Shown here piece by piece: positions 47,058 to 57,924 of a stretch of 64,000 nt of DNA. Made by a program: the position numbers and the translations under genes. This DNA comes from Leptodactylus fallax (taxonomy: Eukaryota > Chordata > Amphibia > Anura > Leptodactylidae). Under the pieces are notes generated by a model. That model saw only the letters and a list, made by a program, of their open reading frames with translations, did not search any database and was not told the DNA's origin. How positions within the stretch are numbered: the first letter of the stretch is position 1; each line of letters starts with the position of its first letter. The stretch covers positions 6,554,001-6,618,000 of the forward strand of contig CAMRHE010000076.1 in the NCBI GenBank assembly GCA_947044405.1, written 5' to 3'.

Positions 47058-47598
47058 GAGATGAGCAAACTGGCTTGTAACGAGTCAGCTTCATTACGAA
47101 TTGAGTTCATCCAAACTCAACATTTTTGGGGCTCATCACCCCCGAATCACTATTATAATCTGGGGCTAGCAGAAACCTAGGGAAGATGCAATAAACCCTG
47201 ATACTCACCTTCCCTCACTTCTCCTGGGCTCCCATGTGGCTATCAGTGACTTCAGTTCTCTTCTGGCCTCTTTGGCCCTCTTCTGTGATTTCACATCGCC
47301 TGGGACCTATGACATCACAAAGAAGGCTGGAAGAGGCCTGAAGAGGACCAAAGATGCTGGGGAACGTGCATCCGATGCCATGATGGAGCCCAGGAGAGGT
47401 GAGGGAGGATGAGTGACTATTATTTATTTTACTGCACCTCTGCTCGGCCTACCCTGCTTATACTCCTGCTTATACTCTGAAGAGTCCCAGGAGAATAATA
47501 GTGATTTGTGAGGCTGAACCCCAAAATGTTGGCCAAACACAAGATTTTTGGAAAATTCATTGTGAACCTGGCTCGTTACAAACAGTTTGGCTCATGTC
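47058..47598. mobile_element. TA-flanked GAGATGAGC MITE
   Basis: GAGATGAGCAAACTGGCTTG at the left and CAGTTTGGCTCATGTC at the right, TA at 47056-47057 and 47599-47600. Arms extend inward (CTTGTAACGAGTCAGC / GGCTCGTTACAAAC). Palindromic half-modules are decayed (CACTATTATAATCTGGGGC; GAATAATAGTG). 541 bp. Confidence 0.8.
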
Positions 47599-48065
47599 TA
47601 TCTGTGCTACGTCCTGCATGTCCCACTCTAGTGTTCAGTACCGTCCACTATCACTACCACTTCTGGCTCCTAGCTGGTTGTGGCTTGGCAGTCCACAATT
47701 TCATTGTAGAACTTTGTTATACCTTTGTTGTGTTATGCCAGTTTCTAGATAAAGCACCGATATATTCAATCATTAGGAACATACCTCCCACCCATTCTCT
47801 ATTTGCCCCACCAAACAGATCTCAAAATGGGCAAATGTAGGTGAATACATCCAAAAGTGGGAATTTTGGGATGGCTTTGTGGTTATTCTTGGGAAAGCAG
47901 TGGCCTGGCTTACAATATCCTAGGAAAAGCAATTCATATATTGGGAGGTATACTAATATGATAGATGCACCATTCAGGACTGTGGATAAGCTGAGTGATT
48001 ACCCCATGGGGGGCTACAATTACAGCCCTGTTGATGGTCAAACAGCTTTACCTAACCACTAAACC
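47599..48065. other. No recognisable feature
   Basis: Intergenic sequence; open frames at 47501-47840 have no motif and overlap the MITE. Confidence 0.4.
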
Positions 48066-48245
48066 AGGGGTGTAGATATAGGGGCTGCAACAGTAGATAT
48101 CGCTCCAGGGCCCTGAAACCCAAGGGGGCCCCAAAGGTCCCTCTGTCACATAAAATATACTACTATGCTAAATGGCACAAGGTATGTAGGGCCCCATTGC
48201 ACATTACGCTTCTACACTGAGCTATAATGTGCCACGATTCCTCAT
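48066..48245. mobile_element. hAT-like repeat (CAGGGGTGTA end)
   Basis: CCAGGGGTGTAGATATAGGG, CCCAAGGGGGCCCCAAAGG, then GCACATTACGCTTCTACACTG. This layout matches a common frog repeat with hAT-style CAGGGGTGTA ends. Target-site duplication not identified. Confidence 0.5.
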
Positions 48246-49192
48246 TCCATAACTCTCCCTGGGTAGAGCTTAGTTGTCACATGACTATGAGGACCTATCA
48301 TATGATAACTCGCTGTAGAAAGCTAAATGACATAAGGAGGCGGAGTCTGACACATGTGGAGAAATATATGTCATAAGCACACTGGCCACAAGCTGTTACA
48401 ATGTAGAAACCATGCTGTAATGGCAAATTCACGGAGCACAAAACATTTACAATGTGCATAGAAGGATGACTACAAATACTATAACACGGATTTACTTTTC
48501 TCTTTCGACAAGAGTTTTCCTTTAAGATGGATTTTTGCTAAAAAAATTAATCTACCAAGAAAGGTGAAGAAAACCAATAATAATCCTGTGCAGCCTCCTA
48601 CTTGTAGCGCAGCACAATGCGATAGTCTATGGGCCGCTGCAGCCAGATAAACACATATGAGTAGTTCTGTTTTCCACTGAGACAATGATCTGTTCCTGGT
48701 TAATTGCTGTAGTTTCCTCTACAAGCAGTAATGTCTCTCAGTATCTCTAACAAAATGCCTGGTGTTCTCGCCCTTCCTCAAATATATTCCTTTGTATGCA
48801 GGGCATGGCTGCCAACAAAAAGAACATTTCCTTGTAGACAGCTAAAGAATATTCCTGTCTGTAAAAATGATGGCCACTGCTGGTATATGCTATTCACTTT
48901 AGCATTGCCTTTGTGGTCTGAATAGTCTTGTATTTTAAAGGAGAATTTTTGGTAAATCTGTTTGGGGGCGCTGTCTAATTAATGACCATACAAAAAGACT
49001 AGCGTGGGATGGTTTATATCTTGGTGTCCAGAGGAAGCCAGAATGTGAAAGCTGGGGCAACCTGGAATATAAGTGAGTACTCTACATCAATGATAAGTTT
49101 GGCAAGGGTAATACTCTTTTCATGAAGCATGTGATACATATGTGAAAATATACAATATACAGTTTGCAACTTATTTTACAGGCAGCTATATA
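48246..49192. other. Intergenic, no supported feature
   Basis: Nothing beyond a possible TTTTAAAGGAGAATTTTTGG MITE end near 48934. Confidence 0.4.
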
Positions 49193-49640
49193 GAAATGAG
49201 CAAACCTGGCTGTTTCCAAAATTTTTGGGTTTGGCCAAATCCAAGATCCTTTGGGTTTGTCACCCATGAATCTTTATTATACTCTGGAGTCTCTTCAGTA
49301 TAATAATCAAAGGCCTAGGGGAGGAACGAAAAAAGAATAATCTTATACCCTTCCTCAGATCTTCAGGGCTCTGCCACAGCATGTGGTCTTCTTTTCTGGC
49401 ATATACTTTTCTGGGTGATGTCAGCGGCCCTAGGTCACCACTGAGGTCCAATCATGGGAGGGTGTCAACGTTACGACGCCCAATCATGTGCTTCATGACG
49501 TGACTACTGAGGCTCAGTCACAGGCCTCAACAGGGACCCAGGGGGCGCTGGCGTCAGTAGAAGACTCGGGGATAGAAGACCAGATGCCGCCACAGAGCCC
49601 TGGAGAGGTGAGGAAAGGTCGGTATGAGTTGTTTGGTCTG
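49193..49640. mobile_element. GAGATGAGC MITE, right end lost
   Basis: GAAATGAGCAAACCTGGCTG follows TA (49191-49192). Module TTATTATACTCTGGAGTCTC / TTCAGTATAATAATC lies at about 49276-49312. The interior (CCTTCCTCAGATCTTC..; GAGAGGTGAGGAAAGG) is inverted, as in other copies. Confidence 0.65.
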
Positions 49641-50082
49641 GCACTTGCTTAAGAGAGGAGATACAAGCACAGACTGTTATGAAACTGCCATCTGACAGTG
49701 GACCCCATACTCACAGTGGTCCAATTCCACAAGAAGTAAACCTTCATTGCTGGAAGCTGTTGATTGTCTTAATGCTTCGTTTCACATATAGTTATGTGTG
49801 ATCCGTTTTTTCTGCAGCTACGACTCTCCTCCTATTTTCTACCTCACCATCATGGGCAACTCAATCAGGCTCAGGAGTGCTGAAGACCATCAGAATGTAC
49901 CATGGAGGAAACACTGCCATCACCTTTAGGTACCCAGCAGGCCCCTCACCTCTGCATTAGCCCTGGAGGAGAACTGGAGGAATTTGGTTGAGTTATCTAA
50001 CCACTATGACAAGTTGAAATCCAAGTACTACTCCCAGTCTCCAGGATTAATCCAATGGGTTGCTACAGGATACTGTAGATAG
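49641..50082. other. No recognisable feature
   Basis: Unremarkable intergenic sequence. Confidence 0.4.
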
Positions 50083-50092
50083 ATAGTTAAAT

Positions 50093-50139
<47 letters not shown>

Positions 50140-50140
50140 T
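50083..50140. repeat. GATA microsatellite
   Basis: About 45 bp of GATA preceded by GATAGATAGTTAAAT. Confidence 0.95.
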
Positions 50141-50940
50141 AAATCAATTAATTCATAGAACTTTAGAGTGTTTTCTTACTATACTAGAGAGACCTAAAAA
50201 GAGCAGGACTACTGAATCACGTTCACATATAACCGCCCTTTGTGTGGGAAACAAGCATGGGTGTTTCTTTGGCAAACAAACTAAATTGAATTCATGAATA
50301 CAGGTATAAAACAAAACAGCTGCTGAGATTGCAGATGCCGATAGCGGGGACCGCACATCATAACTTTTGCATTCTGAAAATATTAGCTTAACTTTTTTCT
50401 TCTTCCTTCTTTGTCTCCAGATTTAAAGTAAATTGTGATGTGAACAGTCCAGTGAAAACTAATATTGCATAGAAATCCAGTATTCATTGTTAGCAGATTC
50501 TGCTTTGTAGGAACCAGCAGGTAGGGATGAACAGATGGGCAGCAGTTGGGGTTCCAGATGCCATTGCATTGTCAGAGATCGCTGCGCTGATAGTCAATGC
50601 TTTTCCAGCTGCGAGGATTTTACTTGCAAAATATTAATAAAAAGTAGTCCACTTGCTATTATATGTCAAATGAGGAGGTAAATGCTGGAGTATTATTCTT
50701 CCCTGACTACAGATAGCAGAACAGATAGAGAGATATAGCCCTACAATATAACAGATGTTGCTGCACGGTTATATACAGTGATAAAGAGACTAATTTGTAG
50801 ATACTGAGAATATACATAGTGGGGACATAAGAGAAAATCCGTGTGGGACACCTTGAGTTAATAAGACACAACTGCAATCCATTCAAGGACAGGAGACCCA
50901 GCAAATGTTCTCATGCATAACGAAATTGTGTAGACACGAA
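50141..50940. other. No recognisable feature
   Basis: Intergenic; no coding or repeat signal recognised. Confidence 0.4.
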
Positions 50941-51176
50941 TGGACCTTACGTTGAAGGGGCTGCCAAGGACTATAATATTGGTTGCTGTGGCCTCTTAGC
51001 TATTTACCAAACAAGAAGAAGTGGATCCACTTCTTCTTCTCAAGCCAGTGACATCATGTCCATTGGTCACATGACCACACTGCTTAAACTGCAATACCAC
51101 GCACAGCCACTATACAATATACGGCACTGTGCTTGGTAAATAGTGGATCTCAATATCATAGACTCCTTTTAATTAA
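50941..51176. mobile_element. Fold-back MITE fragment
   Basis: GAAGGGGCTGCCAAGGACTATAATATTGG at the left and CAATATCATAGACTCCTTTTAATTA at the right are imperfect inverted ends. Inner pairs include CTATTTACCAAACA with CTTGGTAAATAGTGG and a short GAAGAAGTGGATCCACTTCTTC palindrome at about 51014-51035. Confidence 0.6.
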
Positions 51177-51253
51177 CATTCTGTGTAGGATCCTCTTCTG
51201 TTGCCCACTTGTATAATGTATACTTGATCATTTATCCTGGCTGGCCATATATT

Positions 51254-51440
51254 CTATGCTAGGATCACACCTGCGTTTGGGTCTCCATTCTTTGGGTCTG
51301 CTTGGAGACCCAAAAAACGGAAACCCAATCTGGTTAGAAAGCGGTTACCCGTGGAAAGCCCATGGATCCCATAGACTTGCAGGACTTTTCTCTCCTCAGT
51401 TTTCAAACGGATTTGGGGATGGAAACCCTGAACAGAATCC
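51254..51440. mobile_element. hAT-like repeat related to 35946-36190
   Basis: TGCTAGGATCACACCTGCG at the left, GCCCATGGATCCCATAGAC in the middle and AAACCCTGAACAGAATCCAG at the right correspond in order to a widespread frog repeat. Confidence 0.5.
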
Positions 51441-52000
51441 AGTCTTAGACAGTTGACCAAACATTCATTCAGTTAACAACTATCCCTCCCAGATTCACAA
51501 TCTTCCCATACGTCTGAACATGCGACCACGTCTGCCTGTGTTCTGAATGTGGACAGGGCAGAATCCACTGCCAGACATCTCTGATGGAGGCGTAAATATC
51601 CAACACCCTAATCCTTGGTTCCCCAGTGTCTGCAGTCAAGGATCAGGACACTCCCTTACAGAGATGAATCTGTCAAAATCTGCATTCAGCCAACATTAAT
51701 CTAATGTGTATTGTCACCTTAAGACTGGATTGACATGAATGATGGTGCAAACAGCCGTGGAAAATGGACATTTTTGCACCTGAACGGCGTCCATTTTAAC
51801 GAATCCCTCATACATTTAAGTTTATGGAGGGATCAGTGAAAGCAGGTAAAAATAGAACTTGACCTATATTTTGACGCTTCATTGTAACCGACCACCAATA
51901 TATGAGTCTTGTGAATAGCCCCCATTCACAGATAATGAAATTAACGCGGCCGTCGCATTCACTGTTGTGTGAATATAGGGTAAAGCTGAAGTATTGGCCC
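51441..52000. other. Intergenic with repeat end
   Basis: CATTAATCTAATGTGTATTG at about 51695-51714 is the inverted end of the repeat family seen at 13718. The remainder is unrecognised. Confidence 0.4.
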
Positions 52001-52004
52001 AGAT

Positions 52005-53180
52005 TTACTAATAGTTAGACAGTACAAACTTAAGCATTCTGAAAATACAACAGATTTATCACAGTGACTGATGGTAGATGGTATATCTGGCGCATCTGCC
52101 GCAACCCAGACGGAGGAGACCGGAGGATGGGAGTAGTAGTGGCGGACAGTAGTCCGGACAAAGTCGAGGGGGGTTCTGCAGCACTACCGAATGGTGGTGG
52201 TAGTAGTTCTTTCCCCCGAGGCACTTCCAGTTGAAGAGAGGACCTCTTCTACCTGAGCCGGTGTGGTATTGTTCGGAAGGGCCCTGATGGTGAAGCAGGC
52301 ACGACTCAGGAGTCAGAGGTGCAGGTAAACAAGTAACAGCCTTTATTTGGCAACAGGAACAGCAAGGCAATGGCAGCTTCCAAATGGGGGTAGTAGTCCT
52401 ACAGTGTCCAACCCCCAGCCTTGGTTCTAGGAGGGTGCTCAGGGATGTTATAGGCTCCACAGGATGGCTTTCCTCTACTCCTCCTCTCTGCCTCTCCCAG
52501 CCAGGTACACTGGGGGTGGAGTTACAGGGAGTCCTGACAGGGATCTGGTTACCTGTATGCTAAGCCTGAATGAGTTTCTCCTGTCAGGGTCCTCTCCTGC
52601 TCCTCCTGAAATGGCACCGAATAAATCCAATAGTTCTGACAGCGCTACTCCCTTGCTCTGGGCTGTCTGTAGGTGAGCCTGGGGCTGGTGATTTCCCTCC
52701 TGGGGCTGTAGAGGCGACCGTTGGCCTACAGTCCTGAGGCTGGTGGCAGGTCAGCTCTGCACACCTTGTCTTGTCAACTGCATGCACTGAACTGAAGACC
52801 AACCGTTGCCGGGGGAGATAATATCTCCCTACAACCCTGCCCAGTGGCCTGTGATAGGCCAGGGCTGAACCAAGGCAAGGTTCTGAACACTGCAGGGGGA
52901 AAAATGGCGAGGGGAAAAGCTGCATAACACATAACATAAAACACTTAACATAGAAGACGGAACATACCAACATAGCCCAGAGGCACATGGGATGCTGCAC
53001 ATCTTTACACTGTCTAGTCTATGTTTATACTACCTGTAGGTTGGCTTATTTTGAGGCAGAATTTTTGGACACTATTTTGGAGCACTTTTGGAGCATTGTG
53101 GTGCATTCAAGGCACACCCCTTTTTCTGAAAATCCACACACGCATGTCCAGCGTGCCGAAAAATTTTAGCCAAAACTACA
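52005..53180. mobile_element. MITE split by a GC-rich insert
   Basis: The left half (52005-52105: TTAGACAGTACAAAC.., AGATTTATCACAGTGACTGATG, ATCTGGCGCAT) and right half (about 53009-53180: ACTGTCTAGTCTATG, TTTATACTACCTGTAGGTTGG) match, in order, the uninterrupted element at 63090-63290. The ~900 bp between them is much more GC-rich and is absent from that copy. Confidence 0.55.
52262..52972 (-). mobile_element. Candidate solo LTR (minus strand)
   Basis: On the minus strand it would start TGTTGGTATG and end AATACCACA, giving the TG..CA and short inverted ends typical of LTRs. A polyadenylation signal AATAAAGGCTG lies about 80 bp before the 3' end (plus-strand TTTATT at about 52343), as expected for an R region. 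No clear 4-6-bp target-site duplication was found, and about 150 bp of similar GC-rich insert lies outside. No retroviral coding sequence is present. Confidence 0.35.
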
Positions 53181-53570
53181 TGTGCCAAGCCCCAGATGTC
53201 CCAAAGATTTGCCATTGTTTATCCTAGTGTCTAGTCTGGTGACAGACTCCCTTTTACAATGTGCACCCCTGCAATCACTTTATGCATAAAGCTCCCCATT
53301 CTGACACTCCCAGACATCATCCCAGACACTGATTTATGCACATTTACACACATGCTTGTTCACAGACCCATGCTCTCTGAATATCCACTAATGCTCATAT
53401 ATACACAGACCCATGCTCTCTGAATATACACTAATGTGCTTGCTTATGGATGAACCTCCATTTGCACTCACACATTTACGCATAATCTTCCTCACTACAA
53501 ACTTTATCACCTACAAGTACATGCACATGTACAGTACTCTCACATATGTCTTTATCGGCCCATGTGCCCA

Positions 53571-53573
<3 letters not shown>
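53181..53573. repeat. Degenerate CACACA/CCCATGCTC repeat, host of the U2 insertion
   Basis: CACAGACCCATGCTCTCTGAAT occurs at about 53362 and 53408 with ATATNCACTAATG after each (46-bp step). The same loose ACTCACAC/CTTGT..TGCTCA texture resumes after 54522, so the retroelement split one repeat tract. The left target-site copy TGTGCCCACTC is at 53563-53573. Confidence 0.6.
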
Positions 53574-53604
<31 letters not shown>

Positions 53605-54511
53605 CGAAGGTCTCAAAACTGTGCCAACGAAAACACCAGTGCACGACAAAAAAGTGACGGGTGCCACTGAAAAAACGTGCAAAGGATGCTGTCTATCGCA
53701 AAACCCCCCTCAAAAGAGAAAGGGTCCTCCGAAAACTGTCCCCAAACTCAAAGCCAAAAGGCACAAGAGTAAGGGTAACTGTACCAACCCAACTGCCTAG
53801 ACAGGAGGGTCAGTGACTTACTTGGTTTCCTCCATGGGCTGCCACCACCAGGAGTACCGCCAAGCCAGCTACTTGCATCAGTCCCCTCAAGGGCTGCCAC
53901 CCCAAGAGTACGACTGAGCCTGCAACTGTTGTCCGTCTCCACAAAAGCAGAGACAGACACTGGAGGGCAAAGAAGGAGGGAACCCGAAGGCCACACACTC
54001 CAACTCCTAGACTTCGGGTAGGACCCAAAAGGGTTTCCGCATCCCTACATCCACACAAAAACAGTGACAAAACAGGTGACAAAACGTGATAGACAAAAAA
54101 GAATAAATAAGTGAATAGAGTGCCAGTGTACTGGCCCGGTCTATCCGCCGGATCTATAAAAAATTACCCTTGCTGGGCAAACCAGGCAAAAGGGTGAGTG
54201 CTCCTTAGGTGTGTTCAAGTGCTTGTGCAATGTGCCGAATTCAGTGGGTTTCCCAAGCCCAGTGAATAAAGGCACCTCCGGAGTCACCGTCCCCAGAGGC
54301 ACTTGCACTATGAGACCTTCGAAGGCATCCCCAGCCTCTTGGCTTCGATCCCAGGGCCAGCGGAGAAAACCCTGGTGTGGTTCCCTGTCTCATGTTCGCA
54401 GTCTTCAGTTGGCTCCCTACAGGGGGTGTGCGACTTCCCCTGGCGGAACCAACCTACTAGCTGGTACTGATAAGAACAGATACTACACTTGATCTTAGCC
54501 AAAAGGCCGAG
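53574..54511 (-). mobile_element. U2-snRNA-headed poly(A) retroelement with target-site duplication
   Basis: On the minus strand this 938-bp insert begins with CTCGGCCTTTTGGCTAAGAT, 46 nt of U2 snRNA. It continues with about 860 bp of unrelated, GC-rich sequence and ends ..GACCTTCGAT followed by 29 A (plus-strand T run 53574-53602). It is bounded by an exact 11-bp direct repeat TGTGCCCACTC (53563-53573 and 54512-54522), the mark of LINE-style target-primed insertion. No AATAAA lies near the tail and no recognisable protein is encoded. Known comparisons: snRNA-headed SINEs (SINEU) and U2-targeting Tx1-clade LINEs (Keno). At 0.94 kb it is long for a SINE; a U2-LINE 5'-UTR chimera is equally possible. 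Confidence 0.85.
54466..54511 (-). pseudogene. U2 snRNA 5' segment (nt 8-53)
   Basis: The minus strand matches vertebrate U2 snRNA from nucleotide 8 to 53 as I recall it, including the branch-point-pairing GTAGTA and the TTCTTATCAGT stretch. The first 7 nt are missing and homology ends abruptly at CAGT, where U2 continues TTAATATC but this DNA reads ACCAGC. The Sm site and all 3' stem-loops are absent, so it cannot make a working snRNA. It is the 5' end of the retroelement. Confidence 0.93.
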
Positions 54512-54522
54512 TGTGCCCACTC

Positions 54523-54966
54523 TTGTACTTCTATGTGCCTGCTCACTCACATCCGTCCATTCTTGTACTCAACCACAGACATTTTCCCATGTCCTTGCTC
54601 ACACATCCACCACAGCATAGTGACCTATAAATTCACTTATGCATCTATAATAACCACCCATATGTTCATCTTTTGTTGTGCTCACTCGTGCACTTTACCA
54701 ATACTGTATTTCACTCATAAATACCCTCCTATTCACTGGGTGAAATCCACCCATACACTCTCACATTTTTAGCTTTAGACTTGAATAGAGTAGAAAATAT
54801 CACATCAAAATGAATACGATATACATAAGTGAAGGATTGGATTAAATACCAAACAGCTCAAGTGTTTCTCCTCTTCCTCAGCATTTAACATATACAACCA
54901 GGGTACAAAAGCGGAGCTTTGTCAATTTAAGAAACCAACCATGTTATACTAATATCATACTAGCTC
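54523..54966. other. Continuation of the degenerate repeat tract
   Basis: TTGTACTTCTATGTGCCTGC, CATTCTTGTACTCAACCACAG and TTGCTCACACATCC repeat loosely to about 54770. Then unique AT-rich sequence. Confidence 0.5.
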
Positions 54967-55481
54967 TTAAAGCATACCTCCAGTTATAAACTACTATTCA
55001 TACATGAAAAGTACAGGTTAATATACAAAACTTTGTAGGGTATCTTATTAAAGAAATCTTTTTTCTTCTCCACTTTTCGGGAAGTTATTTTCTCTATATT
55101 AATCTATAAAGAAGGCAGGAAATTTAGAAAATATACTCAAAGAATTACTGCTGATACACTCTGCTATTTGTTGCTTTTTAACACTTTTAATTTGTAGATA
55201 AGAGGCTAGGAGTGCACAGAATGAAGCAATTAATTAATTAACCAGCCGGCAGGAGAATTCGACTCCTTCTTCCCCCCCTCCATAGAGTTGTATGTGTGAG
55301 GCTGAATACGGAGATGAATATAAGGTACACAAGCAGTCAGATTGAAGATAAGGAGCAGGAGAACAAGTTTATATGAGGAGAAGGAAACAGATCACCTTAA
55401 TAAGATATATTATAGAGTTTCTTATTTTCATCTGTACTATTCAGTTATGACGTGCTGTTTATAACTGGAGGTACACTTTAA
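54967..55481. mobile_element. TTAA-ended MITE with clear inverted ends
   Basis: The left end TTAAAGCATACCTCCAGTTA and right end TAACTGGAGGTACACTTTAA are inverted, with a match of about 25 bp allowing for a few changes (TATAAAC / GTTTATA continues it). 515 bp, non-coding. The interior includes TTAATTAATTAACCAGCCGG. Confidence 0.85.
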
Positions 55482-56110
55482 GTAAAAGTTCTCATTTCAT
55501 TTCCCATCACCTAGTTTGCCTTGTTCTTCAGTGCAAAGTAGAACACAACTCCTTGTCCTCAAGGCTGCACAGTCACCGAGTTAGGAGACAAAGGTTACGG
55601 TTTAAATAGACATTAAAACGTCACATTTCTGTACTGTTCCTTCAAAATAGAATTAATCTGAACAATAGTATGAAAGGAAGAGAATGGCAGAAATGAATTC
55701 TATGTATACCCATTGTCAGTAATATACAGTAATGGGCTTGAACAATGGTGCATTATTAGGAAAATACATGCTGAAAAGTGAGGAGTGTGCTAAGAACTAT
55801 TATTGAAATGAAGAACTTACTGGTTTTAATGGAAGCTCAAGGGGCAGGATGAAGTCACTTCCTGTGGGTGGCAAAACTTCTCATGAGAAACTGTAAACTT
55901 ACATTCATGGAGCAATGAAATTTGTATTATTGCTCCTGACTTGGTGAATTGCAATGTATCCATTGTGTGTTCCTTTTTTAGATTTTCAGCATTTGTGGTT
56001 ATTATTGGAAGAACAAGGTCTATGTTGGGTGTGTATTAGGGAGGAAGTCTGGTTTAAAGTGCAAGCAAAACACACAGCGGAGACGGAACCTGCACAGATT
56101 TTTATCACTA
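55482..56110. other. No recognisable feature
   Basis: Intergenic sequence without motifs. Confidence 0.4.
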
Positions 56111-56195
56111 GAGATTAACAAACCAGTTCATAATGAGCTGGCTTCGATTTTTGAAAAAATTTTTAACGAACACGGCAAACTGCTTTTCTCATCTC
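56111..56195. mobile_element. Minimal GAGATGAGC MITE, 85 bp
   Basis: GAGATTAACAAACCAGTTC follows TA (56109-56110). The right end is GGCAAACTGCTTTTCTCATCTC. Only the two arms remain; the palindromic interior is gone. The right flank reads CA. Confidence 0.7.
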
Positions 56196-56430
56196 CAGTA
56201 TTGTCCACCCAGCTTGTTACCTGGCTACATTCCTGTCTGATGACTGATATATGTGACCTCATCTCATTCCTGATCACTGCACCTGTGCTGTCTGACCTGA
56301 CTATCCGCCTGTTCCTAGATTTTGCACAGTCTGCCTGTCCAGACCTTGGCTCATACCCAGACTAATCTCTTGCATTGTACTGGTGTCTCTTGGCCCTAAG
56401 CCAGCTGTTACGCTTGGATCATTCCAAGAG
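56196..56430. repeat. CT-rich dispersed repeat, copy 3
   Basis: CCTGTGCTGTCTGACCTGAC, CAGTCTGCCTGTCCAGACC and TTGGCCCTAAGCC resemble the tracts at 7990-8485 and 42560-43020. Confidence 0.4.
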
Positions 56431-57924
56431 GTAACAACCTGGTGTCCTTCCAGATCACTGTATATGGGTTAAAGGGAAAAGATCAGGGAGGCTACTTAGA
56501 CAATGCCCAAAGTCAAACCCATTTGGAGACACAGTGGGTCCACATCTCGTTAATTGTTACAAAGGTATTTGGGGGTTCTACAGAGATCTCTGGTTGGCAG
56601 TGTTGGGCTGTGGCTCTTGGTTTCCACCACTGAAATATCCTCCATCTATAGGGAACATGTTCATGTCTACTTTTGGCTGCATCATAATTTCCATTGATTG
56701 GTTGAATATGTTATTTGGGAGTCACTCAATAACAAATAAACTCTATTGGCAAGTGAATGACTACAAAATAAGCTCAGAATGGGGTTGTCTTCTGCAGGAC
56801 ATTTGGGACCCATTACTGTCAGAACTTTGGTGCTTGTCCCAAGAAGTGGTTGTCCCAAGAATCACACTTATCATCCACCCACAGAACAGGTATTAGGTGT
56901 TTAATTATTGGGGGTTCCAATGCTGGGATCTCTACCAGTCATGAGAATAAGGGCCTCATGTTCCTTGTTTGGGTAGAGTGGAGTCACCCTTGCATGCTGA
57001 CACTCCATTCAAAGTCTATGGGCCTTACAAAGGCAATATGCTTGGCTATTTTCATCAGTCCAATAGAACAGGAGACGCAAGACCCTTATTCTTATGATCA
57101 ATCAACAATCAGACACTTATTACCTATCCTATGGATCTTTGGAAAACATCTTTAATTGGTGAGAATTTCATTTTTGGATCTTCTTCTCCTTGAAGGCACA
57201 GATCTGTTGAGTCCTGCTATAATTTTTTTCACACTTGCTTTGGTATTAAAAACATTTGACAGACATGGCGGACAGAGAGCAACTACATTAAGAGGTTAAT
57301 TTGCGATCTCTTGAAATGACTGATTAATGTCTAAACAAGGGCTGTAGTAGATAGATAAGATAATAATATACCCTCAAAAGTATATAAAATGGCAAGAGCT
57401 TACATAAATAAGAAGTAAATAGAGATGGGGTAATTTCATTTAAGTAATACAGTAACATAATAAGCATAATAGAAATGATAAAATCCGACTTCCCTTGATC
57501 ATACAAATCAAAAGGAGAGTCCTCAGCACCAATGTAGAGCTGCTTAGAAGAAAAGGTCAAAATAATGTAAAGATAACTGAAGAAGATGGAAGCGAGATGA
57601 GAAGGTTTCCATGTCCATGCGAAACTAAAAATTCAATACTGTGCATGTATCCAAAAAAATCAAATGCCCAAATATTAAAGGATTTTTCTGGGAGTTAAAA
57701 AATACTGAACATGCTATAACACCCTACTAGTTCTACAGTGTGCTAGTTCATTCCTGCAATCTCATATGTTCAGGATCTGACCACTGCACCTTCTTAATAG
57801 CAATTCATTGATGGATGAACCTTGTGAGATTTGTTTCTCAAATATTCTCAAGGTTCTTCTGCCTGTTTTGTTTTGGGCCAAATGTGTTCAGTCTGAACCT
57901 GAAGTGTTACTATTATATCAGAGA
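56431..57924. other. Intergenic with a MITE fragment
   Basis: Positions 57676-57735 look like a TTAAAGGATTTTTCTGGGAG MITE end. Positions 57812-57905 are part of a GAGATGAGC-type MITE (GATGAACCTTGTGAGATTTG; GTTCAGTCTGAACC). The open frames at 56442-57155 have no recognised domain. Confidence 0.4.

Noticed and set aside
53546..53800. Lysine-rich plus-strand open frame beginning with a Phe run
   Set aside because: It reads the antisense of the poly(A) tail and of the retroelement body, and starts in flanking DNA.
54466..54511. A functional U2 snRNA gene
   Set aside because: Only nt 8-53 are present, without the Sm site, 3' stem-loops or 3' box, and the copy sits inside a retroelement with target-site duplication and poly(A).
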